Positions 1 to 12,050 of a DNA stretch of 64,000 bases are shown here, in pieces. The DNA comes from Palaemon carinicauda (lineage: Eukaryota > Arthropoda > Malacostraca > Decapoda > Palaemonidae), in NCBI RefSeq assembly GCF_036898095.1, contig NC_090745.1, positions 81,101,433 to 81,165,432 on the forward strand. The letters run 5' to 3'. A program made the translations under genes and the position numbers. The number at the start of each line of letters is the position of its first letter. Position 1 is the first letter of the stretch. The notes beneath the pieces are model-generated. The model searched no databases. It saw only the letters and a list, made by a program, of their open reading frames with translations, and had not been told where the DNA came from.

Positions 1-620
<620 letters not shown>

Positions 621-962
621 AATCCTTAAAACTAAATTAATATATAGGAACAACATTCAAGAAAAACTAATAACACTTAAAATTGAATAAATAACGGCAA
701 CAACATTCCATTAAACACTAAAAAATCTTAAAATTAAACCCACACCAACAAAAGAATAAATATGTTCTTATATATATTATGGGACATCAACACTGTCGTC
801 CGTCCGCACAAAGCTGAACTGTCTTTCACGGCACACTACCACAGCTCTCTAGTTAACCGAATATATAGTGTGGCAATTTGCCAGAACTGCCTCCCTGATT
901 GGTGTTGTTTGTATCATCATATCTTCGTCGTACTCATCATCATCAGCAACACTCAAAAAGAG

Positions 963-1046
963 CAGTCCAAACGAAATCCTCTACCACAGGCCAGGTCAAC
1001 AATGGTTGTGCAGTCCAAACAAAATCCTCTATTACAGGCCAGGTCA
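963..1046. repeat. 48-bp tandem duplication
   Basis: The block starting CAGTCCAAAC at 963 is repeated from 1011 with a few substitutions. The second copy is partial, about 36 bases. Confidence 0.85.
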
Positions 1047-1464
1047 GTAACGATAAATCCACGTTCAAAAAAATAATCTCTCCAAAGGAGGAATTACGGC
1101 CCGCAATAAAATGAAAAAACACTTACGAACGCTCCTAGCTAACTAAACTATTACACTATAATCAAAGATAATGAATAAACTTTCTATCATTCACAATCGT
1201 GCCTAGCAGAGGTGAATAAAAACACTGTACTCACTCTTAAAAAAAATCCCTTCCAAGCTGGTCAACTAAAAAAATAACAAAATATAATCCAGCATTCGGG
1301 ACACAACTGAAACTTACTGCAGTGAAATAGCAAAAGCATTCACTCAAGACAATCACCACCGCCATAACCTAACTATAACACGAGTAAACAAACAACCTCA
1401 ATCATATCAATAGTCTTTCTCACTACAAACAATCATTACACTAATTATCTCTTGCTTGGTGGCA

Positions 1465-1522
1465 AACACACACACACACACACTCCCTCCCTGTCTCTCT
1501 CTGTCTCTCTGTCTTTCTCTCT
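1465..1522. repeat. CA tract and CT-rich tract
   Basis: An (AC)n run of about 18 bases is followed directly by CCCTCC and CTCT-rich sequence. Confidence 0.85.
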
Positions 1523-1559
1523 GGATTTGGCAAAACCAAGCAAATAAAAAAAGAAAATT

Positions 1560-4500
1560 GATCTTCCACACCACCTTCGGGACTTGTTTGTGGAATTTCC
1601 CGATGAGGGTATCCCTTCTCTTGAGTAAAGTATTTGCCCACAAGTTAACGACGTGGTGTGACAGGAACTCAAGAGTTTGGGTACCTGAAAACAGGAAAGA
1701 CTCCTTAGTCTTCCTGGCCGACTTCTTCCTAAGATCATGGGAGTGGATCATGAAGCCCAAGGATCCTGGCCATAGATTAAGCCATTAAGCCGCCTGCATG
1801 GCATACTTTACACCTCTCTCTATGTTAAGAAGCCCAACCGTCGAGAAGAAGAGGGTTCCAGTCCGAAGACCCTTTATTAGGAACTCTACTGAAGGGTCGA
1901 GGGACATGGCGGAATGAGGTTCCCCTTCGATCACATAGTACTTCCTTTACAAGACAAAAGGAAGTGGAAGAGACCGGGAGGAGGAACCTGCCCTCAAGGA
2001 ACTAGAAGTTTCGGCTGTCTGAGTGATAGCCTTCCTTTTGGCAGCTGTTAAGCCTTTAGACAAGGGCAAAGCCACACTGGTCGTGGAAGGCTTCTGGGTC
2101 TTGAATATTTCGTCGAGAACCATGTCCTTGCCCTCCTGGGTGGTGGTATCAGAAATACACAGCCTATTAATGGCCGTCATACAAGAGAGGACCTGCCAAA
2201 AGGTGTGCTCCGACTCACGTTTCTCTTACTCAGAGAGGAAGTTTGGATTAGCCACCTTTGGAAGAATTTCATCATCGGTATCCAAGGGATCGTCCACCTC
2301 CAGGCTCACGACTAGAGCCTTGGGTAGATCAGAGTCGTCAACAGTGTCGCTTGAGGGACCCGCCAGAGGGAAAATTCTCCGTGCCTAAGCCATATGAGCT
2401 TCCCTTGCCGCAGCGTGCTTGGGTTTTGTCTTGGTGTCTTTCGATTCCCTACGCATAGGACGTTCCTCTGTGGTCTTAGGAGGGGGAACTTGTGCCAGCA
2501 GATGAAGCTTTGGCAGTGGGAGCTGAAGGCTCTTCCTCTGGCGGGGTAAGAAAATTTGATACTTATCCAAAGGTACTTCCTCAATTTCTTGAGGATTGAA
2601 GGGATGGACAGTTATCCCCCTGGGCAAGCCTATGTCCCTCCTCGTCCTAGAGTGGATGAATTCAGCGTGAGGTGGTGTTACGCCTCTCATCCTTCCCTCC
2701 TACCTCTTTGTCATGGTTTTCCTTGCCTTTATTAGGGTAAAGGGCAGATTGGCCATGTAAGAGTTGAAAGAATAAGGACCCTGGGCATGCAATCGGGATG
2801 AAGGTGATCTGCGTGCCTTGTCCGATGTTGATCTCCTTCTTGGGTCTAGACTCCCAACAAATGAACATGACGAGCCTAGGGGTTGCTCTGACTGGAGCAG
2901 TCGAAGGTTGTGGTGGTGGAAGAGCCACAGCCAGAGATTTCTGCAGGGTGGAGAGAAAAGTGCTCACCCATGCAGGAAGCTCAGAACCTTAAGGTAACCC
3001 GTAGTCTTCTCTTGAAGGTCCAGGAGGAGAACATCACCTAGGGGGATCTCTAGAAGGAGCCTTAGTTAATGCAGGGGAGAGGGTTTGTGGCAGAGGAACA
3101 CGTTCCATCGATGGACGAGAAGGACGGTCCGACTAATAGAGACATCCGCGAACTAATTAGGTGGCTCCTTGAAACCTTCTGTAAACGGTATCATCCTGCC
3201 CATAGAGGTTGTAGATGCTGGAGGTCGAGGCGGAAGTAATGGTACCAAGCTTGCGCGTGGTTCCGACACATCTGCCCATGAATTGCTTGCGGACATTGTC
3301 GATTTGTTCGCAAAATCGCGAACTTCGCCCACAAAATAGCGAGTTTTGCTCGTCAACGGGCATGGTTCAAGAGCAGAAGTCCTCGCAACAGGAGCACTAG
3401 GAGCCATACCAGAAGAAGGTCTAATGCTTTCCTGTTGCCGCAAAGAAGTACCTACATGCGACACATTGGGACGCATTTCCAAGTATCATATAGTCGAACG
3501 CTTTGCTAATATTCCCCAGGCGGTAAACGGTAATGGAGGACGCCTGTCTGCGTGATGGCCAGCCTCATGATCAGGTTCAGTCCAAGGTTGTTTAGGGGAA
3601 GGTCGGGTTGAGGGGCTATGTACTGATGGGCTGCCTCTACCTCTATACGAGGAACGTCTAGACCTTCATCGTGAACACACGGTTCGTGATGGTGAATGAG
3701 CTGTTCATGAGCGGGGGCGTCTAGCTCTCGTTCGAGAACGACATGAGCGTCATGAATGCTTAGTTCATGAACGTGAGCATTGTGAATGCCTAGTTCGCGA
3801 ACTTGAGTATCTGCCTCATGAACGTGAATGTCGTTTTCGTGAACCGTGCCCTTGCGAGCGTCAAGGTAGCCTTGTGAACAGAATCGTCGTCCTCGTGAAT
3901 GCTGTCCTCGCGAGCGCGATCCTTGTGATCTAGATCGTGGAGATCTAGAACGTGAGCGTCTGGACCTAGGTCTAGATGGTGGTTGCGAGACTTCTCATCA
4001 TGAAGAGGAATGCCTCCAAGGAGAGCGCTGAGACTGGAAGTCTTGTGAGCGTGAAGCTCTAGAGTAAGAGTGCCTTCCAGACGAAGAACGTTTGGATCAT
4101 GATGACCTACAATCCATTTGATCTTCCGATCGTTGGGGATGGCTATCAAGAGAAGAGTGTCCAGAAGGGTGAGGCAAGGTGGTGCTCGTCCTTTTGCGCT
4201 GGTGGTGGTGGGAGCGCTGATCCCCGGAAGATCATCACCTGCAACCGACGGGTTCCTGTAGGAAGAAACAGAAGGTTAGAGTTTACATGAGGACGAGGTC
4301 CCAGGATGGCGAGTGGGGCTGTCGTCAGCAGGAGGCCGTTGGAGGGGCGAACGCGAGCGATCACCTCGTCCATGCATGGAAGGTTCAAGAGAAGGCGTCA
4401 GATGTACAGTACTTCGCACAGCTCCAGAACTTAAGATGTTGACGGCTCTGGAGACGGGTACTTCCTAGCTCATCCCAGATGGAGACGCAGAATTTCTTCC

Positions 4501-4973
4501 TTCGAAGGGGTTCCAGAAATCCATACGGTTGGCCACACTTGCAGTACATCTGAAAGGGAGAATTACTCCCCAGTGGCTGGAGGTAAAGTTGCTCCTCTAT
4601 GGAAAGCAACAACATCCCCAAAGACCCCGGGTTGTGAAGGAGTTAGTCGATCATCCCTCGGAAGAGTGCGATCGAGAAGGCACTTTTGAAAGAGATTTAG
4701 GGGGCAAGAAGAAGAAGAATGCACTTTCCTAGCCCCTGAGGGAGAAAAGTCGTGCTTAGCCTTCTTCCAACGCCGTCTAAATCTCTCTCATTGAGAGGCA
4801 GGTGACTCCCTACACTCTGCGCAGGGCAAACCCTGCTCGCAGTGATACCCTGTGCACGAAGGACACAGAGAGTGCGGGTCGGTCTCCAATGATGACATGA
4901 AGGTACCGCATGCGGCACTCATGCGTCCTGGACAGGTTTGCATGAAGGCGATCATAAGAGAAAACACAAACAC
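1560..4973 (-). pseudogene. Decayed ORF1 (gag-like) of a YR retrotransposon
   Basis: Read on the minus strand from 4973, the first part encodes a Cys-rich segment with spaced Cys pairs (CPSC, then CAEC), followed after an in-frame TGA at about 4788 by the basic stretch ERFRRRWKKAKH. Downstream come the motif SKEEILRLHLG (about 4490), an Arg/His/Glu-rich palindrome-dense region (3640-4110), and near 1640-1700 the motif VNLWANTLLKRRDTLIGK. This order (Cys-rich N-terminus, charged middle, conserved core near the C-terminus) matches the ORF1 of the DIRS elements later in the window in organisation, though not closely in sequence. Many stops and frame changes show it is dead. No RT or recombinase of this copy is visible, so it is truncated. 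The assignment to a YR retrotransposon rather than another retroelement is by resemblance only. Confidence 0.55.
3640..4110. repeat. Palindrome-dense segment inside the decayed ORF1
   Basis: Short palindromes recur every 10-40 bases: GTTCATGAAC near 3763, GTTCGCGAAC near 3793, GATCTAGATC near 3928 and a dyad around ACCTAGGT near 3965, with many CATGA/TCATG variants. On the minus strand they encode a His/Glu/Arg/Asp-rich low-complexity peptide. Confidence 0.7.
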
Positions 4974-5308
4974 CTGAAAAGAAAAAGAAGATCAAAAAAT
5001 CCAATGACAATCTAAGGAGAGAGAGGACACGTCTGATCTCCACCGAGCCAATCAGCTCAAGCGATTAGGCAGGTTGCCACCTCGCACTTTAAATCTAATG
5101 GCTACCTTCCAGCTTTGCCTAAAGATAATCTAAGTAAGTAACGTAAAGGTGGGTACACACACGCGAACCGAACCTTGTATGCGTAACTGTGTTACGCATA
5201 TACGGTTACAAGGTGTCAAAATGTTGAGGACGAACCGTAACCGCGTTAAGCACGTGACTTCATTGAAATCCACTGCAATCATCAGTCTGTCCGGGTTGTT
5301 TACCGACG

Positions 5309-5590
5309 ATGGCCACCATGCAAGTAGCAGCTGCCGCGTATATTTATATACATTATTTAACGGAAATGAAGCGAAATAAAAGAAGATGGTGGCAATCAAG
5401 GTTATATACTAGAAGGGTAGAATATAGTGGTCGGGAATTACTCGCTGACATGAGATTCCAAGAAGTTTCTGGCCACTACAAAAATTTCACCAGAATGTCT
5501 TCGACAGATTTTGAAAATATTATAAAACTGGTAGGACATAAAATTATGAAAAATGACACACATATGAGAGGAGCTATATCTATCCTTGCA
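5309..5590 (+). pseudogene. Harbinger transposase, N-terminal fragment
   Basis: The frame encodes RRWWQSRLYTRR, then LLADMRFQEVSGHYKNFTRM and STDFENIIKLVGHKI. This is the recognisable N-terminal region of HARBI1-like Harbinger transposases, upstream of the DDE nuclease domain. Similarity ends at about AISI (near 5590), after which the frame meets the deletion junction and stops at 5617. No DDE residues remain, so the fragment cannot code for an active nuclease. The ATG at 5309 lies in a plausible context but the true start is unknown. Identification is by remembered family motifs, not by a search. Confidence 0.85.
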
Positions 5591-5604
5591 TCATTGCGAC
5601 GTAT

Positions 5605-5703
5605 TTTGTTAAAATAGTTCGGGTGTTTTGCATACCACAGTAAAGTCTTTTCTTCGTAATAACTAATAAACTGAAGGACCTCTTCCTCACTCCAATCAGC
5701 CAT
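5605..5703 (-). pseudogene. Harbinger partner protein (MADF/Myb-like), N-terminal fragment
   Basis: An ATG at 5701-5703 on the minus strand opens MADWSEEEVLQFISYYEEK followed by LLWYAKHPNYFNK. This is the start of a MADF/Myb-SANT-like DNA-binding domain of the kind encoded by the second gene of Harbinger transposons. Only 33 residues remain before the deletion junction. Its convergent orientation to the transposase fragment is the normal Harbinger arrangement and supports one internal deletion that removed both 3' halves. Confidence 0.8.
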
Positions 5704-6015
5704 GGTACACATATACGTACTGACTGACCAAAACAAGGGACTCTTCTATGGACGGCCTTATTCATAGTCGGTGTCAAGTTCAGCCACCTCTGTTGATACG
5801 CGTGCAATACAGGTCCCGTCCACACGTTGCGTAACGTGCAAAGAGACCTCCCTTTGATTCGGGGCCCAAAAACCGACAATTGCCGGGACGGAGGGCGAAC
5901 CGAGCCTCGAACCTCGCGGGTTCGGGGTTCGGGTTCGAGGAACCGTCCACACTTGCGTTTTTGTTACAAGAATTGGTTACAATACAAGGTTCGGTTCGCA
6001 TGTGTGTACCCGCCT

Positions 6016-7258
6016 TAAGGTTTGTTTGTAAGGGAACAATTCTGTTTTCATATTCATCTTACTTTTTATATCCTAATAATTTTGTCTCAATATTAAATAT
6101 ATATGATTTTGATTCAATATATATTTTTTTTTAAAGTCAATTTGATGTCAGAATATATGCAAATATGAATACGTTTACTTTGATACAAGTAGGTTAATTT
6201 GTATTACTTTGGCTATGAATATATTCCCTCATATACCCGAATGTACACCAGGGAAGATTCAACTTTGGCTTTTTAAGATATCTAATATTCTGTTTTTTCG
6301 TCACAGTTTCACTTACTGTATATTTAAAAAGACATGCGCGGCTGTCCTAAATCTACTCATGTTAATAAGTCCTAAGCCTTTGAGTTGCACTGAGAAGAAA
6401 TTTCTCCAGCTGAAATGCTCGCCAAATCATCAATATCTATCAAGCCGTACAGTAAACAATTCAATGTTCCAATTCCGATACAAATGAATTCCAGAATTAC
6501 TGGTCATTACTGAGTTCTGGACTGAACAAAGCCTGATACTACAATGCTCGAAGCAAAACTTATATTGCTAATGCATTTCAACATTCTAAGGACTATATTT
6601 CTCTCACTAAAATAAATAATTACTATCATCTGATCAACTGATCCCTGTGCAATGGATTCGTGAGATTTAATAACTTATTTTACTATGATTTTATTTTTAT
6701 TTTGCTCTTTTGCCATTACAAACTTCTTCTTCTATGTACTATGGCATTTATTCACTTAGAACTATCGAGTTTTCTTTTTAAAAAAGAATTTGTTGCTTCA
6801 ATCGTCACTCTTATGGATGCCATTAAATCACTTCTTCTTGGGAAATTAGAAATATAAGTGCCTTTGCCGGACTATATTCTACATAATAATTTATCCTCTC
6901 AACGTAAAACAGTTGGAAATTGTCTGAAATTAGTTGAAATCTCTATAATTAACTGGTAATTTCCTGAAAACTGAAATGAAAAATATATCGTGTCATATAT
7001 TACCAATAATTCAATGTCCTTGTAAATATGACAAATAAGTAATATACGCAGAAGATAAGACCAAAAAAATAAGAAAAAAAAATAATCGATTTTGCTGAAT
7101 TCTTGTAACATTTGTATATAGTGGTTAGTCATTATCCTGGTAATGTATTAATTAATTAGCATTATTAATTGCATCCACAACACCATAATGACGTAAGCCT
7201 GAAATGGTAGCTTGCGCTATGCGGTGACACGTGTGTCCTCACCATATATTATCATTAT
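6016..7258. other. AT-rich intergenic stretch
   Basis: No supported gene, RNA or element ends. Short frames with AT-driven composition are not convincing. Confidence 0.5.
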
Positions 7259-7450
7259 TACCTCTGCCAATGAAGTTGAGAGGAGGTTATATTTTCGTCC
7301 TTGTTTGTCCGTTTGTCTGTTTGTTTGTCTGTGAACACCTTCCTCGCCACAATTTTACTCATTGAGTTGTGAAACTTTCAGGGATAAATTGTTATGCTAA
7401 GACATTGAAGTGAATCAGTTTTGAAAGTCCTAGGTCAAAGGTAAAGGTCG
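7259..7450. repeat. Dispersed repeat starting TTACCTCTGCCAATGAAGTT
   Basis: The phrase ACCTCTGCCAATGAAGTTG, the GTTTGTCTGTTTGTTTG tract, and CGCCACAATTTTACTCAT followed by AACTTTCAGGGATAAATTG form a signature I recall as a common dispersed repeat of marine invertebrates. It carries no coding sequence. The ends are not defined here. Confidence 0.5.
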
Positions 7451-7555
7451 TGCAAAAGGTCGACTGAATTAACCCTAACCTTAACCGCAAGTTCACACAT
7501 GGTTGTCACACAGATTTCAAATACGCCTACGGTCTAAATTGATTCTGGGATAGGT

Positions 7556-7637
7556 TTGGGTTATAAAGTTCTAAAGGGTTGGGCTAAAAAGTTCTAAAGG
7601 GTTGGGTTATAAGGTTCTAAAGGGTTGGGTTAAAAAG
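7556..7637. repeat. 23-bp tandem repeat, about 3.6 copies
   Basis: Copies at 7556-7578, 7579-7601 and 7602-7624 plus a 13-base partial. All carry TTGGG followed by AAAG/AAGG and TTCTAAAGGG. Confidence 0.93.
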
Positions 7638-8328
7638 TATTACATTTCCAGTTTTCATCAAACATTAACTGGTTAAGGTTGTTTAACCCATGAAAGTTCA
7701 CGGTACTCTTTAATCGTCAACATATTATTTTTGCAGTCAAACGAAATATGAAGATGCATAAATAAGTGGGCAAATATTTAGATAATATGTCACGATAAAT
7801 AAAGTTCAATAAATACAATTAGTAAGTAACAGATTAAAAAGCATAAATTGCATATTAATAGCTTAGAGATGTTTTGATATGAAGGTTTGAAAGCACAAAA
7901 ACATAATAGTCTAGGCTCTAGGGAGTGAAAAGGTTCCAGGACTCTGTTACATTAAAACTATATATTTCCTTATCCTATATAATGAGACACTCAAAAAAAA
8001 AAAAAAAAAAAAAAAATACTTTGGCGGCAGAGCAAATTTGTGAAATTGGCTATGTTCATGATTGGTAATATAAATCAACCAGAAACTACTGTAAAGGGAA
8101 ATATTGAATACATATTGAAAGAACAAGGAAGGGAAGCCGCATTTTAGCAGCATTCATCAACATAAGTCATCATTTGAACAGACACAGTCCTCTGCAGAAC
8201 AAAGACCTCAGGCATTCCCAAGTGCAAAGAGGTGGGATGAGGGGGAATCCTAGATAGATTTGGATAGATATAGTAAACCATTTTAATCAGGAAGGTCCTA
8301 AATATGTAGTTATTGCAAAAGCCTGTAA
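7638..8328. other. No gene seen; poly(A) run
   Basis: AT-rich sequence with a run of about 24 A residues at about 7993-8016. This could be the tail of a retroposed sequence, but no body is recognisable. Confidence 0.4.
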
Positions 8329-8828
8329 NNNNNNNNNNNNNNNNNNNNNNNNNNNNNNNNNNNNNNNNNNNNNNNNNNNNNNNNNNNNNNNNNNNNNNNN
8401 NNNNNNNNNNNNNNNNNNNNNNNNNNNNNNNNNNNNNNNNNNNNNNNNNNNNNNNNNNNNNNNNNNNNNNNNNNNNNNNNNNNNNNNNNNNNNNNNNNNN
8501 NNNNNNNNNNNNNNNNNNNNNNNNNNNNNNNNNNNNNNNNNNNNNNNNNNNNNNNNNNNNNNNNNNNNNNNNNNNNNNNNNNNNNNNNNNNNNNNNNNNN
8601 NNNNNNNNNNNNNNNNNNNNNNNNNNNNNNNNNNNNNNNNNNNNNNNNNNNNNNNNNNNNNNNNNNNNNNNNNNNNNNNNNNNNNNNNNNNNNNNNNNNN
8701 NNNNNNNNNNNNNNNNNNNNNNNNNNNNNNNNNNNNNNNNNNNNNNNNNNNNNNNNNNNNNNNNNNNNNNNNNNNNNNNNNNNNNNNNNNNNNNNNNNNN
8801 NNNNNNNNNNNNNNNNNNNNNNNNNNNN
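8329..8828. other. Assembly gap (500 N)
   Basis: Exactly 500 undetermined bases, a conventional placeholder length. The true gap size is unknown. It is bordered on the right by microsatellite sequence, which probably caused the break. Confidence 0.99.
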
Positions 8829-8858
8829 AATATATATACGCATATATACATATTTATT

Positions 8859-8991
<133 letters not shown>

Positions 8992-9012
8992 CTATGTGTG
9001 TATATGGGAGCC

Positions 9013-9794
9013 GGCAAATTCATCGACAACAATTTACCGACAACAATTCACCGACAACAATTCACCGACATACACAATTCATTGAATATACATTTCACCG
9101 AAACCCAGGTAATCCCTCAATTATTATATTAGGAAAAGAAAAAGTTAACGATTATTTTGTGATTTTTATTGAAATAAAAGTGTTATCAAGAATAGCTAAG
9201 TGCAATGAAAGTGTAAAAATTTTTATTAAAAAAAACAATAAGTGAAAGTACAATAAAGTGCAATAAAAGTGTCAAATTATTCATTAAAATCAAAAAGAAA
9301 GATTATGAGCTACTGCTCTCAAATAATCAATAATACTCGTATAAGAATGATAATTATCAACAATCTTCTTTAACCGTTCAGAAGAACAGCGATACTTCTC
9401 CGATTCTATAAACTGGAGCGGCATGATGGGCTTTTCAGTTATCGTTCTAAACAAAAGAAATCAAAGTTTTAACCAAATTAAGAAACTTCGGTATTTTTAA
9501 AGTTAATTGCTTTTTAACGAGAAACACTCGTACTTATTGTTTTTACCAAATTACGAAAGAATAATACAATTGTTAGCAAAAAGCTAATAAGTTTGTTACA
9601 TTTTCTTCGGTGTCTTATGCTAATTGGTGGTTAACGGAAACATTCTTACTTATGATAATAAAAGGTTTACACTTTCCTAACTTTTCCCTTTTTTTCTCTC
9701 GGGTTTCGGTGAAATGTATATTCGATGAATTGAGTATGTCGGTGAATTGTTGTCGGTAAATTGTTGTCGGTGAATTGTTGTCGGTGAATTTGCC
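9013..9794. mobile_element. MULE-type DNA transposon derivative with 94-bp TIRs
   Basis: Bases 9013-9106 are the near-exact reverse complement of 9701-9794 (about four differences). Both ends start GGCAAATTCA and contain repeated ATTCACCGACAACA units, so each TIR is itself a small tandem repeat. The 782-bp interior keeps a minus-strand exon that reads as the C-terminus of a Mutator-like transposase, which is what assigns the family. I cannot see a convincing 8-10 bp target duplication: the left flank is ATGGGAGCC and the right flank is TAGACCCTG. The element sits inside a TA microsatellite, and the sequence ATAGGCTATGTGTGTATAT occurs just outside both ends (about 8987 and 9903). Confidence 0.8.
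9290..9446 (-). pseudogene. MULE transposase, C-terminal exon
   Basis: The minus strand reads PLQFIESEKYRCSSERLKKI, then VDNYHSYTS and IIDYLRAVAHNLSF followed by a stop at 9290-9292. The ending LRxxAHNxSF-stop is typical of animal MULE transposases. Upstream, at about 9447-9465 (plus coordinates), is a pyrimidine-rich tract ending TTTAG, which would serve as a 3' splice site. An in-frame stop lies just beyond it, consistent with an intron boundary. Catalytic DDE residues are absent, so this is a remnant held in a non-autonomous element. Confidence 0.7.
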
Positions 9795-9802
9795 TAGACC
9801 CT

Positions 9803-9805
9803 GTG

Positions 9806-9893
<88 letters not shown>

Positions 9894-9970
9894 TACATAT
9901 ATATAGGCTATGTGTGTATATATATATATATATTTATATATACATATATATAAATATATATATGTATATA

Positions 9971-10065
<95 letters not shown>
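9803..10065. repeat. (TA)n microsatellite with interruptions
   Basis: Over 250 bases of TA-rich repeat interrupted by TATATATAGGCTATGTGTGTATAT near 9901-9922, the same phrase seen left of the MULE derivative. Confidence 0.95.
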
Positions 10066-10068
<3 letters not shown>

Positions 10069-11164
10069 AACGCAAGTGTCAATTGTGCTTAAAACATTTA
10101 CTTATCATAAACATGCGGGAGCAAGCTGTGCACGTTACAGAGATCAATATGAGAACATTCTGAATATGCTAAATATGTAAATAACTAAAAGTATTTTTCC
10201 TTATTTAGAAAAAAAAATATCTGCATGGCCAATTACCTCTAGTGGAAGCATCATTGCTTTGCCTCAGTAAGCAAAAAACATGGGATTGTCTTCAATGTGG
10301 TGGCTAAATAAGTCGATGAACACTTCTTATTCAAAAATCAACATCATATTTTATGCACATTTATTATTTTCTTATATTTAAATACTATTTACTATCAAAA
10401 GGTAAAAGACTTAGCAATCCATAAGTTGCTTTCATCAAAATGCTTTATACTTTTAATATGCGAATGAATGTAGAAATGTGTTGTGGCATTCCTCATGTTT
10501 ACTGCATACTGTAGTTGTCTTCCTGCTGGTGCTTTTTCTCTGCATGGGTTTCGTCTCAAGTGTAGTCGCCAATTATGTGACGTTTGACCTACATCACACT
10601 TACTTAGTGTCAGCTCAATCACCTGGAATAATAATACAGTAGTTAGATGGGAATTAATCCTTTTATCCCAGCATCTTCGCCAATTATGTGATGTTTGGCC
10701 TACATCACTTACTTGGTATCAGCTCACTCACCTGGAATAATAATACAGTAGTTAGATAAGAATGAATCCTTTTATCACAGCATCTTCGTCGGCTTGTCTT
10801 CTAGGTGGATGGGATATAATCAGAAACCTCTTATTAAAATACGTTTAATTTCTCTCAGGCTTACATCTCTTATCTTCATTAACAACTTGTGAGTTTCGAG
10901 TGAGAATGTGTAAACAAAACTCGTACACAACAATACAAAAATAACAAATGAGCATCACTCTATTAAAGATTGAATCCTACTGCAATACAAAAGCAAGAAG
11001 AATCACATCCTAACTCTAGGACAATTAACTAATGATCAAATCCTTCATAACATACGCTACTACACTTATTTTGTATGTCTAAACATGTTCTATCAATGCA
11101 ATACTGTGCAACATTACTCTTAATACACGTAATGCATATAGTATTGCAGTACAAAATACATAAC
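10066..11164. other. No gene seen; contains a tandem duplication
   Basis: AT-rich sequence in which I find no supported coding region. The only structure is the duplication at 10566-10785. Confidence 0.45.
10566..10785. repeat. 111-bp tandem duplication
   Basis: The block starting TCGCCAATTATGTGA at 10566 recurs at 10677 with a handful of substitutions and a 2-bp deletion. Confidence 0.93.
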
Positions 11165-11575
11165 AATTCTGTATTTCAGAAGCACATAAATCAAGTCCTC
11201 TGTAGTTCCTACCAACAAATTGCTCAAAATCATTCAAGTACACAGCAAATAGAAGAGGTGACAGGTTTTCTCCTTGTCTTACACCAATATTACATGGGGG
11301 AAAATTCCGAGATTGAATTATCTACTTTGACACAGGATTTAGCATTCCATACATATCATATATAAAAGTGATGACCTTACCATTAATGCCAGAAGAAATT
11401 AGCTTACACCAAAGAGATGATCTATCCACCAAATCAAATGCTTTTTTTTTTTTTTTGTAATCTACAAAGGCACAATAAACTCGCTTGTGTTTGAACCGGT
11501 ATATATCGATGAGAGAATGCAGAACAAATATATGGTCGAGTTGCTGTAGCCTTCTCTGAATCCTGCCTGTTCTGC
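11165..11575 (-). pseudogene. LINE reverse transcriptase fragment
   Basis: Read on the minus strand the frame gives EQAGFREGYSNSTI, then (after a frame change) YCAFVDYKKAFDLVDRSSLW with extra lysines from an expanded A run, then GVRQGENLSPLLFAVYLNDF. These are the conserved RT blocks of a non-LTR retrotransposon: QAGFR, the FVDYKKAFD aspartate block, and the GxRQGxxLSPLLF block. The catalytic xADD block is not reached. Frame changes and a stop near LNPVSK show decay. The clade (RTE-like is my guess) is not established. Confidence 0.75.
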
Positions 11576-11639
11576 TTTGATAATACTAGTCTATCTCGCA
11601 CCAGGAAATACAGAAGATGACATAAGAAAAAAAAAAAAG

Positions 11640-12050
11640 ATCAAGAATTAAAAGCAGAACGTGAAAGGTTAATACAGAGGGCAGGAGAAACATCTCCTTT
11701 ACTGGTATTAGAGGATTTTAACGGCCACGTGGGATTTCTGGGACATCAACAAGTTAACAGAAATGGGGAGATGGTGCTCGATTGGTTGAATAACCAAAAC
11801 CTAATATTATTAAATGGAGATGAAAGGTGTTCAGGATTATACACGTGGATAGACAAGATCAGTATAGTGCTATTGATTCTTCTTTTTTTTTTTTTTTTTT
11901 TTTTTTTTGCAAATAATATGTTATATAAACATTTTAAATGCATGGAAATAGATGAAGATAAAACAGTATGAGACATATCAGATCATAATTCAATAACAGT
12001 TGAAATAGAAGTAAAAACAAATAGACAAAATAATACAATAAAAGGAAGTG
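11640..12050 (+). pseudogene. LINE endonuclease (APE-type) fragment
   Basis: The frame shows LLVLEDFNGHVG (the GDFNxxxG-type block of APE endonucleases), NRNGEMVLDWLNNQNLILLN, and, after a T-run expansion at 11881-11908 that breaks the frame, DISDHNSITVEIEV, matching the SDH catalytic block. The order and spacing fit the C-terminal half of the endonuclease domain. The N-terminal half is missing or unrecognisable. The T run looks like a later microsatellite expansion inside the coding sequence. Confidence 0.7.

Larger units (their letters stand above)
5147..6015. mobile_element. PIF/Harbinger deletion derivative with TIRs and TAA TSD
   Basis: The first 34 bases (5147-5180) and the reverse complement of the last 34 (5982-6015) match with two differences; both begin AGG[T/C]GGGTACACACA. 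The flanking trinucleotides are TAA on both sides (5144-5146 and 6016-6018), which fits the three-base TWA target duplication of Harbinger elements. Inside are an N-terminal fragment of the transposase on the plus strand and an N-terminal fragment of the partner DNA-binding protein on the minus strand. They converge on a single deletion junction near 5590-5605. The 869-bp element is therefore non-autonomous, and the intact TSD makes its boundaries unusually certain. Confidence 0.92.

Noticed and set aside
1407..1788. Independent small genes in overlapping frames near 1.4-1.8 kb
   Set aside because: The minus-strand frame is the end of the decayed ORF1. The others are its shadows.
9013..9106. 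CRISPR-like 16-bp direct repeats
   Set aside because: They are part of a transposon TIR, mirrored at 9701-9794.
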